Below are positions 1 through 5,837 of a stretch of 10,053 nt of DNA, piece by piece (position 1 is the first letter of the stretch; the number at the start of each line of letters is the position of its first letter). The translations under genes were made by a program, and so were the position numbers. The DNA lies in NCBI GenBank assembly GCA_021851625.1, contig JAJZCX010000028.1:1-10053 (forward strand), given 5' to 3'. Under the pieces are notes generated by a model, which was not told where the DNA came from, did no database searches, and worked only from the letters and a program-made list of their open reading frames with translations. This DNA is from Acidobacteriota bacterium (GTDB lineage Bacteria > Acidobacteriota > Terriglobia > Terriglobales > Acidobacteriaceae).

Positions 1-80
1 GATTCCAGTCTTCATGCGTGTCCTATGCGGGGGAGTGTGCGGTGAGGCTTATCTATTGATGATACGCGATGCGTGCGGCA

Positions 81-135
81 ACCGCAGATTCCTCGACTCC
101 GGCTGCTATGCAGCCTTCGCTCGGAATGACAAAGT
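81..135. repeat. 55-bp dispersed repeat, copy A
   Basis: This stretch is identical over 55 bp to 1575-1629 in the same orientation. It starts ACCGCAGATTCCTCGACTCC and ends CTCGGAATGACAAAGT. Read on the minus strand it opens with ACTTTGTCATTCCGAGCGAA, a motif type I associate with acidobacterial intergenic repeats. It lies just downstream of higA. Short ORFs that translate it as FVIPSEGCIAAGVEES are artefacts. Positions 1-80 to its left show nothing I can name. Confidence 0.85.
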
Positions 136-140
136 GTTTC

Positions 141-467
141 TCAGGTTCTCTCGTTTGGGGTGACGGCGCGTAGAGGGACGCGGACGGCAGCGGAGAACGG
201 CAGAGGAGCAACGCGGATGCGACCCTGCTTGCGCACCTGCCAAAGATCGTATTGCGCCTGCAAGCCCAGCCACACCTCTGGCGACGAAGTGCCCAAGGCC
301 GCAGCCAAGCGCACGGCCATTTCGGGAGAAACAGCGGCCTTGCCATTCAATACGCGGGAAAGCGTAACGCGACCCACGCCCAAGTGTTGGGCCGCAGCCG
401 CCACGCTCATCTCGCCCAGATACTCGCGGATGACCGCGCCGGGATGCGGAGGATTGTGCATGCGCAT
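141..467 (-). CDS. higA: HigA-family antitoxin, HTH (XRE type)
   Basis: A 108-residue protein, the likely antitoxin and autorepressor of the adjacent HigB-like toxin. It begins MRMHNPPHPGAVIREYLGE, the HPG(x)2(I/L)xE(Y/F)L opening typical of HigA/VapI antitoxins. A helix-turn-helix follows at about residues 20-58 (VAAAAQHLGVGRVTLSRVLN, then SPEMAVRLAAALG) and the family signature EVWLGLQAQYDLW lies near residues 64-76. The ATG is preceded by GGGAG at a spacing of 6. The gene starts 12 bp after the toxin stop, in the toxin-first order typical of higBA. The C-terminal tail of about 30 residues (KQGRIRVAPLPF onwards) is a little longer than in many homologues. In the family, HigA neutralises HigB by direct binding and represses the operon. 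Family assignment is firm; activity is inferred. Confidence 0.92.
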   Translation of the reverse strand: MRMHNPPHPGAVIREYLGEMSVAAAAQHLGVGRVTLSRVLNGKAAVSPEMAVRLAAALGTSSPEVWLGLQAQYDLWQVRKQGRIRVAPLPFSAAVRVPLRAVTPNERT

Positions 468-479
468 AGGGATCTCCCT

Positions 480-758
480 TCAGTGATAGTCCTGATAGTC
501 CACCAAAACTGCATCTTCGCCTTCAAAGCGAAATGTGAGACGCCAATTGCCACTGACGATCACGGCCCAATGGCCCCTCAACGCACCACGCAGCGGGTGC
601 AGCCGCCAGCCCGGAGCATTCATGTCCTCTGGTTTACGAGCGTTGTCGAGCATTGCCAATTGCAGATGCAGACGACTGGCGTGCCGGGGCTGAATGCCTG
701 CCTTGGATCCCGTGCGAAAGTACCGCTCCACACCCTTGTGAACAAAGCTCAAGATCAC
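480..758 (-). CDS. higB: HigB-family toxin (RelE/ParE superfamily)
   Basis: The predicted toxin of a type II toxin-antitoxin pair; HigB proteins are ribosome-dependent mRNA endonucleases. From a GTG at 756-758 the product is 92 residues and begins (M)ILSFVHKGVERYF, matching the usual HigB start. The middle has ASRLHLQLAMLDNA and the end shows the family pattern GNWRLTFRF-x4-AVLVDYQDYH. An ATG at 774-776 would add six residues, but it lies inside a perfect palindrome (768-784) and at the edge of a predicted -10 box, so I prefer the GTG. The stop is 12 bp before higA. The gene is intact, with no frameshift seen. Confidence 0.9.
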   Translation of the reverse strand: MILSFVHKGVERYFRTGSKAGIQPRHASRLHLQLAMLDNARKPEDMNAPGWRLHPLRGALRGHWAVIVSGNWRLTFRFEGEDAVLVDYQDYH

Positions 759-764
759 TCCAGC

Positions 765-793
765 AGTGTATCGCATAGCGATACGGAAAGCAA
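765..793 (-). promoter_or_regulatory. Predicted higBA promoter, possibly leaderless
   Basis: On the minus strand TTGCTT (788-793) and TACACT (765-770) are separated by 17 bases. The preferred GTG of higB begins only six bases after the -10 box, so a transcript from here would have little or no leader. The boxes match consensus only moderately. Inference from sequence. Confidence 0.4.
768..784. promoter_or_regulatory. Palindrome, candidate HigA operator
   Basis: GTATCGC-ATA-GCGATAC is a perfect 7-bp inverted repeat around a 3-bp centre. It fills most of the spacer and part of the -10 box of the predicted higBA promoter. HigA-type antitoxins bind such palindromes to autoregulate, so this is the best operator candidate here. 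No second full copy was found nearby. Confidence 0.55.
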
Positions 794-829
794 TCAGGAA
801 AATTGCGTGTATTCACTGAAAACGCAGAG

Positions 830-835
830 TATACT
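830..835 (+). promoter_or_regulatory. Possible -10 box for the lipoprotein gene
   Basis: TATACT matches the -10 consensus at five of six positions and lies about 40 bases before the lipoprotein ATG. No convincing -35 box sits 16-18 bases upstream. It would form a divergent promoter region with higBA. Confidence 0.25.
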
Positions 836-876
836 TGCGCCGTTGTTCCCATTTTCCCTGAAAGGAACTCTCCTCC

Positions 877-1440
877 ATGCAATTCGATCGGATGGATTTC
901 TCCGTCTTGGGCCGGTGGTTACGCCCGGCAATTCTGTGTTCGCCGCTGCTTCTCTGTCTGGCTTGCAGCAGCGCCAGTAGCAGCACCGGATCGAATCCCA
1001 TTACGAACCCGCCGCCAGTCAATGCGCAAACAACATACTCGAATGCTTCGCTCAGCGGAACCTACTCGATTAGCACAGGGATTCCACCGGGAACTGGAAC
1101 CGGAAACGGAACCGTACTCATCCCGACTGTCGGGACATTGCAATTGGATGGCAATGGAAATATCACGGGCGGATCGATTCAATATCTCGTTCCAGGATTA
1201 GCGCCAAGTCAAACGCGGCAATACAGCATCGCTGGCACATACAGCGTCTCCAGCAGCGCAAGTGGCACGGCAACGTTGACGTTCAAATTCACGGGAGGAA
1301 ATACCGACCAAAGCTATGTCCCCTTCCTTCCATCCACGCCGCTCACTTTCACGCTGCAAGCAGCCCAACAAGGTGCATCCGTTGTGCTGGCCGAAAATGA
1401 TGCTGTTGCATCCTTTTCCATCGTTGCGTTGAAGCAGTAG
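877..1440 (+). CDS. Small secreted lipoprotein of unknown function
   Basis: A 187-residue protein with a lipoprotein signal peptide: a basic n-region (GRWLRP), a hydrophobic stretch AILCSPLLLCLA, and a lipobox LCLAC with the lipidated cysteine at residue 30. A Ser/Thr/Gly/Pro linker follows. The rest is rich in short beta-type segments, including SLSGTYSIS, GTLQLDGNGNITGGSIQY, IAGTYSVSSSASGTATLTF and LTFTLQAAQQGASVVLAEND. The LDGNGN(I/V)TGG signature recurs in many extracellular acidobacterial proteins, as far as I recall. AAAGGA at 861-866 is a good ribosome binding site, 10 bases before the ATG. A second Met at residue 6 is possible. It stands alone, divergent from higBA and convergent with DUF4149. 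No enzymatic motif is visible, so I propose no function beyond a cell-surface, outer-membrane-anchored protein. Confidence 0.85.
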   Translation: MQFDRMDFSVLGRWLRPAILCSPLLLCLACSSASSSTGSNPITNPPPVNAQTTYSNASLSGTYSISTGIPPGTGTGNGTVLIPTVGTLQLDGNGNITGGSIQYLVPGLAPSQTRQYSIAGTYSVSSSASGTATLTFKFTGGNTDQSYVPFLPSTPLTFTLQAAQQGASVVLAENDAVASFSIVALKQ

Positions 1441-1446
1441 GCGCGC

Positions 1447-1629
1447 GCGACGAGTCCTTCTGAGCGACCGACGGGAGCGAAGAATCCAGAGAATGAGGGC
1501 TGCAACGCCCATGCCCGAACCGTCTGGATTCTTCCCATTCGACTCGCCTGCGGCTCGTATGACAACAACGACCTACCGCAGATTCCTCGACTCCGGCTGC
1601 TATGCAGCCTTCGCTCGGAATGACAAAGT
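1447..1629. repeat. Intergenic repeat element 1 (composite)
   Basis: The left 111 bp (1447-1557) match 1691-1801 with 5 mismatches. The right end (1575-1629) is identical to the copy at 81-135. Internal arms GAAGAATCCAGA and TCTGGATTCTTC can pair as a hairpin. The outer ends CTTCTGAGCG and CGCTCGGAATGAC are near complementary. It therefore looks like a mosaic of two related inverted-repeat elements. It lies between the convergent lipoprotein and DUF4149 genes and no protein should be called in it. Confidence 0.8.
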
Positions 1630-1690
1630 ATGGATGGTGCCTGCGCGCCTCAAAAGGACTCGGTGTTTGCGTTGCGATGATTTTTGCCAC

Positions 1691-1843
1691 GCGACGAGTC
1701 ATTCTGAGCGACCGGCGGGAGCGAAGAATCCAGAGAATGCTGGCTGCAACGCCTATGCCCGAACCGTCTGGATTCTTCCCATTCGACTCGCCTGCGGCTC
1801 GCTCAGGGCAGGCTCACTCGCTTTGCGCCTCAGAATGACTCGT
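1691..1843. repeat. Intergenic repeat element 2 (long inverted repeat)
   Basis: A second copy, with nested inverted arms. The outer arms ACGAGTCATTCTGAG (1694-1708) and CTCAGAATGACTCGT (1829-1843) are exact complements. The inner arms GAAGAATCCAGA (1723-1734) and TCTGGATTCTTC (1767-1778) are also exact. It resembles a small non-autonomous palindromic repeat. The right arm supplies the stop codon and last residues of the convergent DUF4149-like gene. Confidence 0.8.
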
Positions 1844-2453
1844 GTGTTGACTCGTGCTGGTGTATTGATTTGTCATCCCGACCGGAGTTGGCCGCTGGCT
1901 CTGGGCGGGACAAGAGCACGAGCAACACCAGGCCGCCGAGCAGCACGCCGCCCTCCAACTGCGTGGAGCGGTGATGGAGTTGATCGAACTCCGCGCGCGC
2001 AGGATTCTCCGCGGCGTCGGGGGTGAGTGTGCCCGGAAGCGCATCGATGGCTGCGCTGTTCTGTTGGCGCAGCGTCTCCATGCGCGGCAGAATGGAGAAC
2101 TGCAACAAGGCCGTGAGCGCCAGCATGGCCGCAAGCACGGCCACAGGCAGCGCGATCGAGCGGCGCGTCCAACGCAGCGCGGCTTCGACGGCGAGCAAGA
2201 AGATCATCAAGGCTCCGGCAACCAAGCCGATCCAGTGCAGCGCCAGCAGCGAGGTGCGCACCAGGGTGCCTGCCACGTGAACGCCGAAGGCTGGGTCGGG
2301 CAGCATGGGCATCACCGTGCCAAAGGCCACGGGAGCGACCACGGCACCGAAAAAGATCAGGCCGCCCAGCCAGGCCGAGAGCGCCAACCATAGCAGCGCG
2401 CGCACCAACGTGCGGGCAGCGATGGAGAGGGAGTGGGGCTGCTCTGCCGCCAT
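1830..2453 (-). CDS. DUF4149-like four-TM membrane protein
   Basis: A 207-residue inner-membrane protein of the DUF4149 (TMEM205-like) type, function unknown. Hydrophobic segments lie near residues 15-42 (LWLALSAWLGGLIFFGAVV), 70-92 (LHWIGLVAGALMIFLLAVEA), 100-122 (LPVAVLAAMLALTALLQFSI) and 168-182 (GVLLGGLVLLVLLS). The second loop carries the family-like PRMETLRQQ and a charged stretch FDQLHHRSTQLEGG. I start at the ATG 2451-2453, which has GGAG eight bases upstream. A GTG at 2460-2462 overlaps the htpX stop and adds three residues. Either way the gene is coupled to htpX. The last residues (HESTHESF) are read from the repeat at 1829-1843, so the tail is probably an accretion and not conserved. 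Confidence 0.82.
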   Translation of the reverse strand: MAAEQPHSLSIAARTLVRALLWLALSAWLGGLIFFGAVVAPVAFGTVMPMLPDPAFGVHVAGTLVRTSLLALHWIGLVAGALMIFLLAVEAALRWTRRSIALPVAVLAAMLALTALLQFSILPRMETLRQQNSAAIDALPGTLTPDAAENPARAEFDQLHHRSTQLEGGVLLGGLVLLVLLSRPEPAANSGRDDKSIHQHESTHESF

Positions 2454-2458
2454 GGGTG

Positions 2459-3328
2459 TCACTCCGCAGCACCGCTGACGGAGGCGCGCCCGATGAGCCG
2501 CTCGATGCGCTTGGCCGTGGGTGGGTGCGTGGAGAAGAGGTTGGCGATGCCGCCGCTGCCCAACAGGGGCGCGATGATGAATAGATGCGCGCTGGCTGGA
2601 GATGCGGTCATGGGCAGGCGCTTGGAGTAGGTCTCTAGCTTTTCGAGCGCGCTGGCCAGCGCGTAGGGATTGCCGGTGGTGCGTGCGCCGGTGGCGTCGG
2701 CCTCATATTCGCGCGAGCGAGAGACGGCAAGCTGGATGAGCATGGCGGCGATGGGCGCAACGATCAGCATGAAAAGGCCGCTCAATCCGCTGTTGCGGTC
2801 GCGGCCATTGCGTCCGCCAAAGCCGCCGAAGAGCGCGGCCCAGTAGCCCATGCGCGCGATCATGGTGATGGCTCCGGCCAGTGTGGCCGCAATCGAACTG
2901 GTGAGAATGTCGCGGTTCTGCACGTGGCCCAACTCATGCGCGAGCACGCCGGCCAGTTCCTCGTCCGTGAGCAATTGCAGAATGCCCTGGGTGACGGCGA
3001 CCGATGCATGCTTGGGATTGCGCCCGGTGGCGAAGGCGTTCGGCGAGGGCGAGGGAATCACGTAAATCTTCGGCATGGGCAGGCCGAGGCGCTGCGTCAT
3101 CTGCTCGACGACCTGATAGACGCGCGGCAATTCCTCGCGCGTGGCCGGTTGTGCGCGGTACATGCGCAGGGCCAGCTTGTCGGAGTAGAAGTAGGTGAAA
3201 AAATTCATGGCCACGGCGATGGTGAAGCCGAGAATCAATCCGCCTTCTCCGGCTATGCGTCCGCCCGCGGCGACCAACAACAGCGTGAGCAGCGTTAAGA
3301 GCAGTGTGGTTTTGAAGGTGTTGCCCAT
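2459..3328 (-). CDS. htpX: Membrane zinc metalloprotease HtpX (M48B)
   Basis: A 289-residue protein, normal length for HtpX, an inner-membrane protease that cleaves damaged or misassembled membrane proteins. Two N-terminal TM segments (about 7-20 and 31-48) precede the catalytic domain. The zinc-binding, catalytic HELGH is at residues 131-135 (LAHELGHVQNRD), and the third ligand is expected in SREYEADATGA (about 205-215). Two more hydrophobic segments lie at about 142-170 and 183-203, separated by a Gly/Asn/Arg loop (GGFGGRNGRDRNSG). The C-terminal FSTHPPTAKRIERL is typical. GAGG seven bases before the ATG sets the start. All expected catalytic residues are present. It is followed by, and coupled to, the DUF4149-like gene. 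A TAGAAT at 3364-3369 could be a -10 box, but no -35 box is clear. Confidence 0.95.
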   Translation of the reverse strand: MGNTFKTTLLLTLLTLLLVAAGGRIAGEGGLILGFTIAVAMNFFTYFYSDKLALRMYRAQPATREELPRVYQVVEQMTQRLGLPMPKIYVIPSPSPNAFATGRNPKHASVAVTQGILQLLTDEELAGVLAHELGHVQNRDILTSSIAATLAGAITMIARMGYWAALFGGFGGRNGRDRNSGLSGLFMLIVAPIAAMLIQLAVSRSREYEADATGARTTGNPYALASALEKLETYSKRLPMTASPASAHLFIIAPLLGSGGIANLFSTHPPTAKRIERLIGRASVSGAAE

Positions 3329-3446
3329 GTAGTTTCCTCGCGTGCACGCCTGTGCAACAGATCATTCTATGCCCGCGTGGCCCACACCGCTTCCAGACGC
3401 GCAGGTTCTGATGGTTATACCCGTGCATCTCCCGTCCAGCTAATTT

Positions 3447-4151
3447 TCAATTGTCTCGCGTCTGAGACACTCCGTCAGAATTAAGGGCAACGGTGATATT
3501 TGCAGGGACAGGATGGCCATCTTCCATAAATGGCATGTATCTCCACTGCATCACCGCACGGCTCCATGCAGCGACGAGTCGCTGATCTCCACTGCCGCTA
3601 ATGATTTTTTGGACGCTACCATCTGTTCCCACCGTTATTTTCAGGTGGACCTGTCCATACACTCCTGCACACATAGAACCAGCCGGGCAAGAAGGCACAA
3701 CTATGTGTATGGGATTTCCTGGGGGTGTCTCTTTCGCCGATTTAGGTAGTACTACATTTTTCAAAGAATTTTCATGGATGGAAGTCTGCAATCCGAAAAG
3801 ATTATAAGAAGGCGGGGCCAAAGTCATCGACAAAAGGATTACAAGCGCATAAGCAACATTTGACTGCATTGCCGCAATGCGAAGCATCCGCCCTCGCAAC
3901 GCTTCATTGCCGATGATCGCTCTGTTGTGCGCCAAAAGTCGGTAGGCCGCCATACTCCACAGGAGCGGACATGGCAGCAAAATAAACTCTATCCACCATT
4001 GTGCCCCGCTGTGATTCCCAAGCATTCTTATGTGCACAAGATGATCAACAAACAAAGCTATGGATATACAAAATGCAACTACGCTACAGCCGAAGATCAC
4101 TTTGTGTTCCGCAATTTGAGGTATATCGGACGGGTTCGTGATATTTGTCAT
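3447..4151 (-). CDS. Multi-TM protein with C-terminal TonB-type domain
   Basis: A 234-residue protein. Three hydrophobic segments lie at about 18-40 (FGCSVVAFCISIALFV), 52-72 (WIEFILLPCPLLWSMAAY) and 97-113 (SNVAYALVILLSMTLAPP). A linker with PPGNPIHIVVPSCPAGSMC follows. Residues 165-225 resemble a TonB C-terminal domain: YGQVHLKITVGTDGSVQKI, the helix LVAAWSRAVMQWRYMPF and GHPVPANITVALN. Classical TonB has one N-terminal TM helix and a Pro-rich spacer. Here there are three TM segments and no long Pro repeat, so coupling to ExbB/ExbD is doubtful. Some membrane sensor proteins share this domain layout. The ATG has GAGGG six bases upstream. It lies 41 bp after the DUF3592-like gene, on the AT-richer side of the composition change, and may be the last gene of the imported block. 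Confidence 0.75.
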   Translation of the reverse strand: MTNITNPSDIPQIAEHKVIFGCSVVAFCISIALFVDHLVHIRMLGNHSGAQWWIEFILLPCPLLWSMAAYRLLAHNRAIIGNEALRGRMLRIAAMQSNVAYALVILLSMTLAPPSYNLFGLQTSIHENSLKNVVLPKSAKETPPGNPIHIVVPSCPAGSMCAGVYGQVHLKITVGTDGSVQKIISGSGDQRLVAAWSRAVMQWRYMPFMEDGHPVPANITVALNSDGVSQTRDN

Positions 4152-4192
4152 TCATGTCCCTCAATATATTTTCACGCTTTCATTCTGAAAGC

Positions 4193-4450
4193 CTAGTAAA
4201 AATTGTGGAACCAGAAATTCTCCCACGCCACAATGATGATTGCCAGCAAAATTACAACCCATATCAACCAAGGGCTTGAATCTACACCACTATTTTTAGC
4301 TGGATTTTGCGGGTTGTATGAGATTTCAAATTGGCAACCCAAATCATAACCAGTATTCGATCTAAATCTTCCGGTATAGATACGACCATTTACTATATAG
4401 GAAAATTTAACTACAAAATTTGGCATTGGAATGCTTGCGCTGGGTATCAT
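4193..4450 (-). CDS. Small DUF3592-like membrane protein
   Basis: An 85-residue protein. The first half is a beta-rich stretch, FVVKFSYIVNGRIYTGRFR, then CQFEISYNPQNPAKNSG. That is the (Y/F)xYxVxGxxYxG and YxPxNP pattern of DUF3592 domains. The second half has one TM helix, WLIWVVILLAIIIVAWENFW. It is shorter than typical DUF3592 proteins and lacks the usual first TM helix, so it may be a trimmed version. The start ATG overlaps the stop of the 47-codon ORF upstream in an ATGA arrangement, which supports translational coupling and this start. Function unknown; the position after a small orphan ORF matches the tip/membrane-partner pattern of this region. Confidence 0.65.
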   Translation of the reverse strand: MIPSASIPMPNFVVKFSYIVNGRIYTGRFRSNTGYDLGCQFEISYNPQNPAKNSGVDSSPWLIWVVILLAIIIVAWENFWFHNFY

Positions 4451-4590
4451 TCCCCCATTGAGTAATACACGGTCTTACATGCAGTCACGGTGGCATTTGC
4501 TTTTAACCAGTCTTTGGGTATGTCTACTTCGTTGCACTGCTTGGGCCCTAGCGCATTGTTAACCTTCGTGAACACAGTAAAAAGATTCAC
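4447..4590 (-). CDS. 47-residue ORF, coupled to the DUF3592-like gene
   Basis: A GTG-started frame with a good ribosome binding site (CAGGAG, nine bases before GTG) encodes 47 residues: VNLFTVFTKVNNALGPKQ at the start, NEVDIPKDWLKANATVTACK in the middle and TVYYSMGE at the end. Its TGA overlaps the ATG of the next gene (ATGA). There is no signal peptide or TM helix. The end (TVTACKTVYY) resembles a degenerate tail 180 bp upstream (SIVACKYYTHDE). It may be the surviving 3' piece of a longer gene, or a genuine small ORF. No family recognised. Confidence 0.45.
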   Translation of the reverse strand: MNLFTVFTKVNNALGPKQCNEVDIPKDWLKANATVTACKTVYYSMGE

Positions 4591-4629
4591 AATAAAACAC
4601 TCCTGCTCAAGTAACGTAAAATTTCCTGG

Positions 4630-5082
4630 CTACCGAAGCAACTCGTCATGCGTGTAGTATTTGCAAGCCACGATGGAATACGGATTGCCATATAAATTTC
4701 GTGAAATATTCACATTCCATGATATTCACACAACAAGCACTACACAAATATTCGAAGCAAGGAGCGCTACTAGCGCGTACGCACAATGAACGACATGTTG
4801 GAGATTATCAGACTCCACAATCTTCCATGTAATGCAATCGCTGCATTATTCAAGCCCGCATTGCGCAGCATGTCCATCCGCAACTATTGAGAAAAAATAC
4901 AAATAGAATGCGGTCAGAGTTGCTATGGCAAACAATCTTAAAAATATTTTAAATTCCCTTTTTTTAATCTATTCCGCTATACCACTAGTTTCATCAACTC
5001 TGCTCCAGAAACAATTCTGTGCAACTCCGATACAGCAGGTAATTTCATCCACGCTGCAACCTTGAATCACTCCTTGTCGCAA
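4630..5082 (-). pseudogene. Degenerate coding-like stretch with in-frame stops
   Basis: No intact gene of useful length is present in these 450 bp. On the minus strand, one frame (the same as the genes on both sides) reads as protein-like pieces separated by TAG (4969-4971), TAA (4846-4848), TGA (4726-4728) and TAG (4630-4632). The pieces include QGCSVDEITCCIGVAQNCFW, a hydrophobic FKIFLRLFAIATLTAFYLYF, then VVHCAYALVALLASNICVV, and finally NPYSIVACKYYTHDELLR. The hydrophobic pieces would suit decayed membrane partner proteins, the last a decayed tip. DNA is AT-rich with a run of seven A on the minus strand. Chance openness cannot be ruled out. Confidence 0.3.
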
Positions 5083-5463
5083 CTACAGCCTACCTTTTTG
5101 GGCAAATGCGCTCCAAATGAACAACACGCAACTCGCCACAAACAAAACTTTACTTAGGCCAGTCATCACGGAAACCCAGATGGTGTCAACATGTAAAATT
5201 AAGTTCCCTGTGAGGCCTGCGAGGCCGCAGATAGTTGCAACAATCAACAGCAGTATTGCCATAGAAGATAATAATGGCCTCTTCTTCAATGTTCTGGAAA
5301 GATAATAGATCGGCGCGATGCCCAAGACAAAAACTGCCACAATTGAAATAAAGACCATCCAAGAACTGGGAGAAAATGCGGACCAGCGTAGAAACACATA
5401 AAGAAGCACATAAAATATTACTGCTGTAGCAAGAACTAAAATTATTCGCGATTTAGCTGACAT
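5083..5463 (-). CDS. Four-TM small membrane protein, possible tip partner (copy b)
   Basis: A 126-residue protein starting MSAKSRIILVLATAVIFYV. Four hydrophobic segments are visible: about 6-25, 33-54 (WMVFISIVAVFVLGIAPIYY), 65-90 (LLSSMAILLLIVATICGLAG) and 100-120 (LSKVLFVASCVLFIW). It looks paralogous to the protein at 6139-6510: SK-x3-VASCVLFIWSAFAQ here against SKAICLVSCLLFVWKGVRQ there, and IAPIYYLSRTLKKRP against LYPLYRLAKNRP. A longer frame opens at 5571, but its first 36 residues overlap the upstream gene and do not look like a signal or TM segment. The ribosome binding site (AGAAAGA) is weak. A membrane partner or immunity role is inferred only from context. Confidence 0.65.
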   Translation of the reverse strand: MSAKSRIILVLATAVIFYVLLYVFLRWSAFSPSSWMVFISIVAVFVLGIAPIYYLSRTLKKRPLLSSMAILLLIVATICGLAGLTGNLILHVDTIWVSVMTGLSKVLFVASCVLFIWSAFAQKGRL

Positions 5464-5530
5464 ATATAAATCTTTCTGGTCTATTTTGGGCTTTACTGCT
5501 ACTGGGAACACCCGGCATTCTGCCGCGCGC

Positions 5531-5812
5531 TCAACCATGGCTCCAAAAAACACGAGAGACAACCTGTACAAGCACGAAAAGAAAGAATGCCATCATTGTC
5601 ATATCCCACATTGATTTTACGGATTTTATGCGGATCAATTGACCTATTAAAAGTGCCGGAAGAATTACGAGCTGAGCAGCGTCTGCATGAAGGGAGAGCG
5701 GTATCGCATGCCAGCCTTTTATCAGGCGAAAGCAAAAATCGCCCCATTCGAGGAAGAATCCTGCACAAAATAAAATGAATAGTCTATTCTCCATTTTCCC
5801 ATCAAGCACCAT
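5531..5812 (-). CDS. Small multi-TM protein following an orphan RHS tip
   Basis: A 93-residue protein beginning MVLDGKMENRLFILFCAG. It has three hydrophobic segments: RLFILFCAGFFLEWG, AAQLVILPALLIGQLI and WDMTMMAFFLFVLVQVVSRV. AGGTGG nine bases before the ATG at 5810-5812 favours this start. An ATG at 5828-5830 would add six residues but lacks a site, and one at 5792-5794 (MENRLF) is also possible. It starts only 25 bp (7 bp for the longest form) after the stop of the orphan tip remnant, as an immunity or partner gene would. No named family recognised. Confidence 0.6.
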   Translation of the reverse strand: MVLDGKMENRLFILFCAGFFLEWGDFCFRLIKGWHAIPLSLHADAAQLVILPALLIGQLIRIKSVKSMWDMTMMAFFLFVLVQVVSRVFWSHG

Positions 5813-5837
5813 AGCGATTTTCCACCTCATGTTTCTG

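Noticed and set aside
252..980. Long plus-strand frame of 242 codons across higBA
   Set aside because: It is antisense to higA and higB, has no recognisable domain, and high-GC genes often leave such open shadows.
1349..1702. Frames translating FVIPSEGCIAAGVEES, also at 53-346
   Set aside because: This peptide is the translation of the dispersed non-coding repeat, present identically at two sites; not a protein family.
1441..1860. Clustered repeats as a CRISPR array
   Set aside because: Only two long, internally palindromic copies with no regular spacers and no cas genes.
1873..2472. Minus-strand 199-codon frame alongside DUF4149
   Set aside because: Arg/Ala/His-rich out-of-frame shadow of the DUF4149-like gene, whose own frame has clear TM segments.
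2934..3428. Minus-strand 164-codon frame starting before htpX
   Set aside because: Out-of-frame shadow of htpX; HELGH and flanking motifs lie in the other frame.
5464..5571. 36-residue N-terminal extension of the copy-b four-TM protein
   Set aside because: It overlaps the upstream gene, and the paralogue at 6139-6510 starts at the equivalent of MSAKSR.
5831..5836. TTGACA on the minus strand before the three-TM gene, a perfect -35 box
   Set aside because: No -10 box lies 16-18 bases downstream; the spacing places ATCGCT there.
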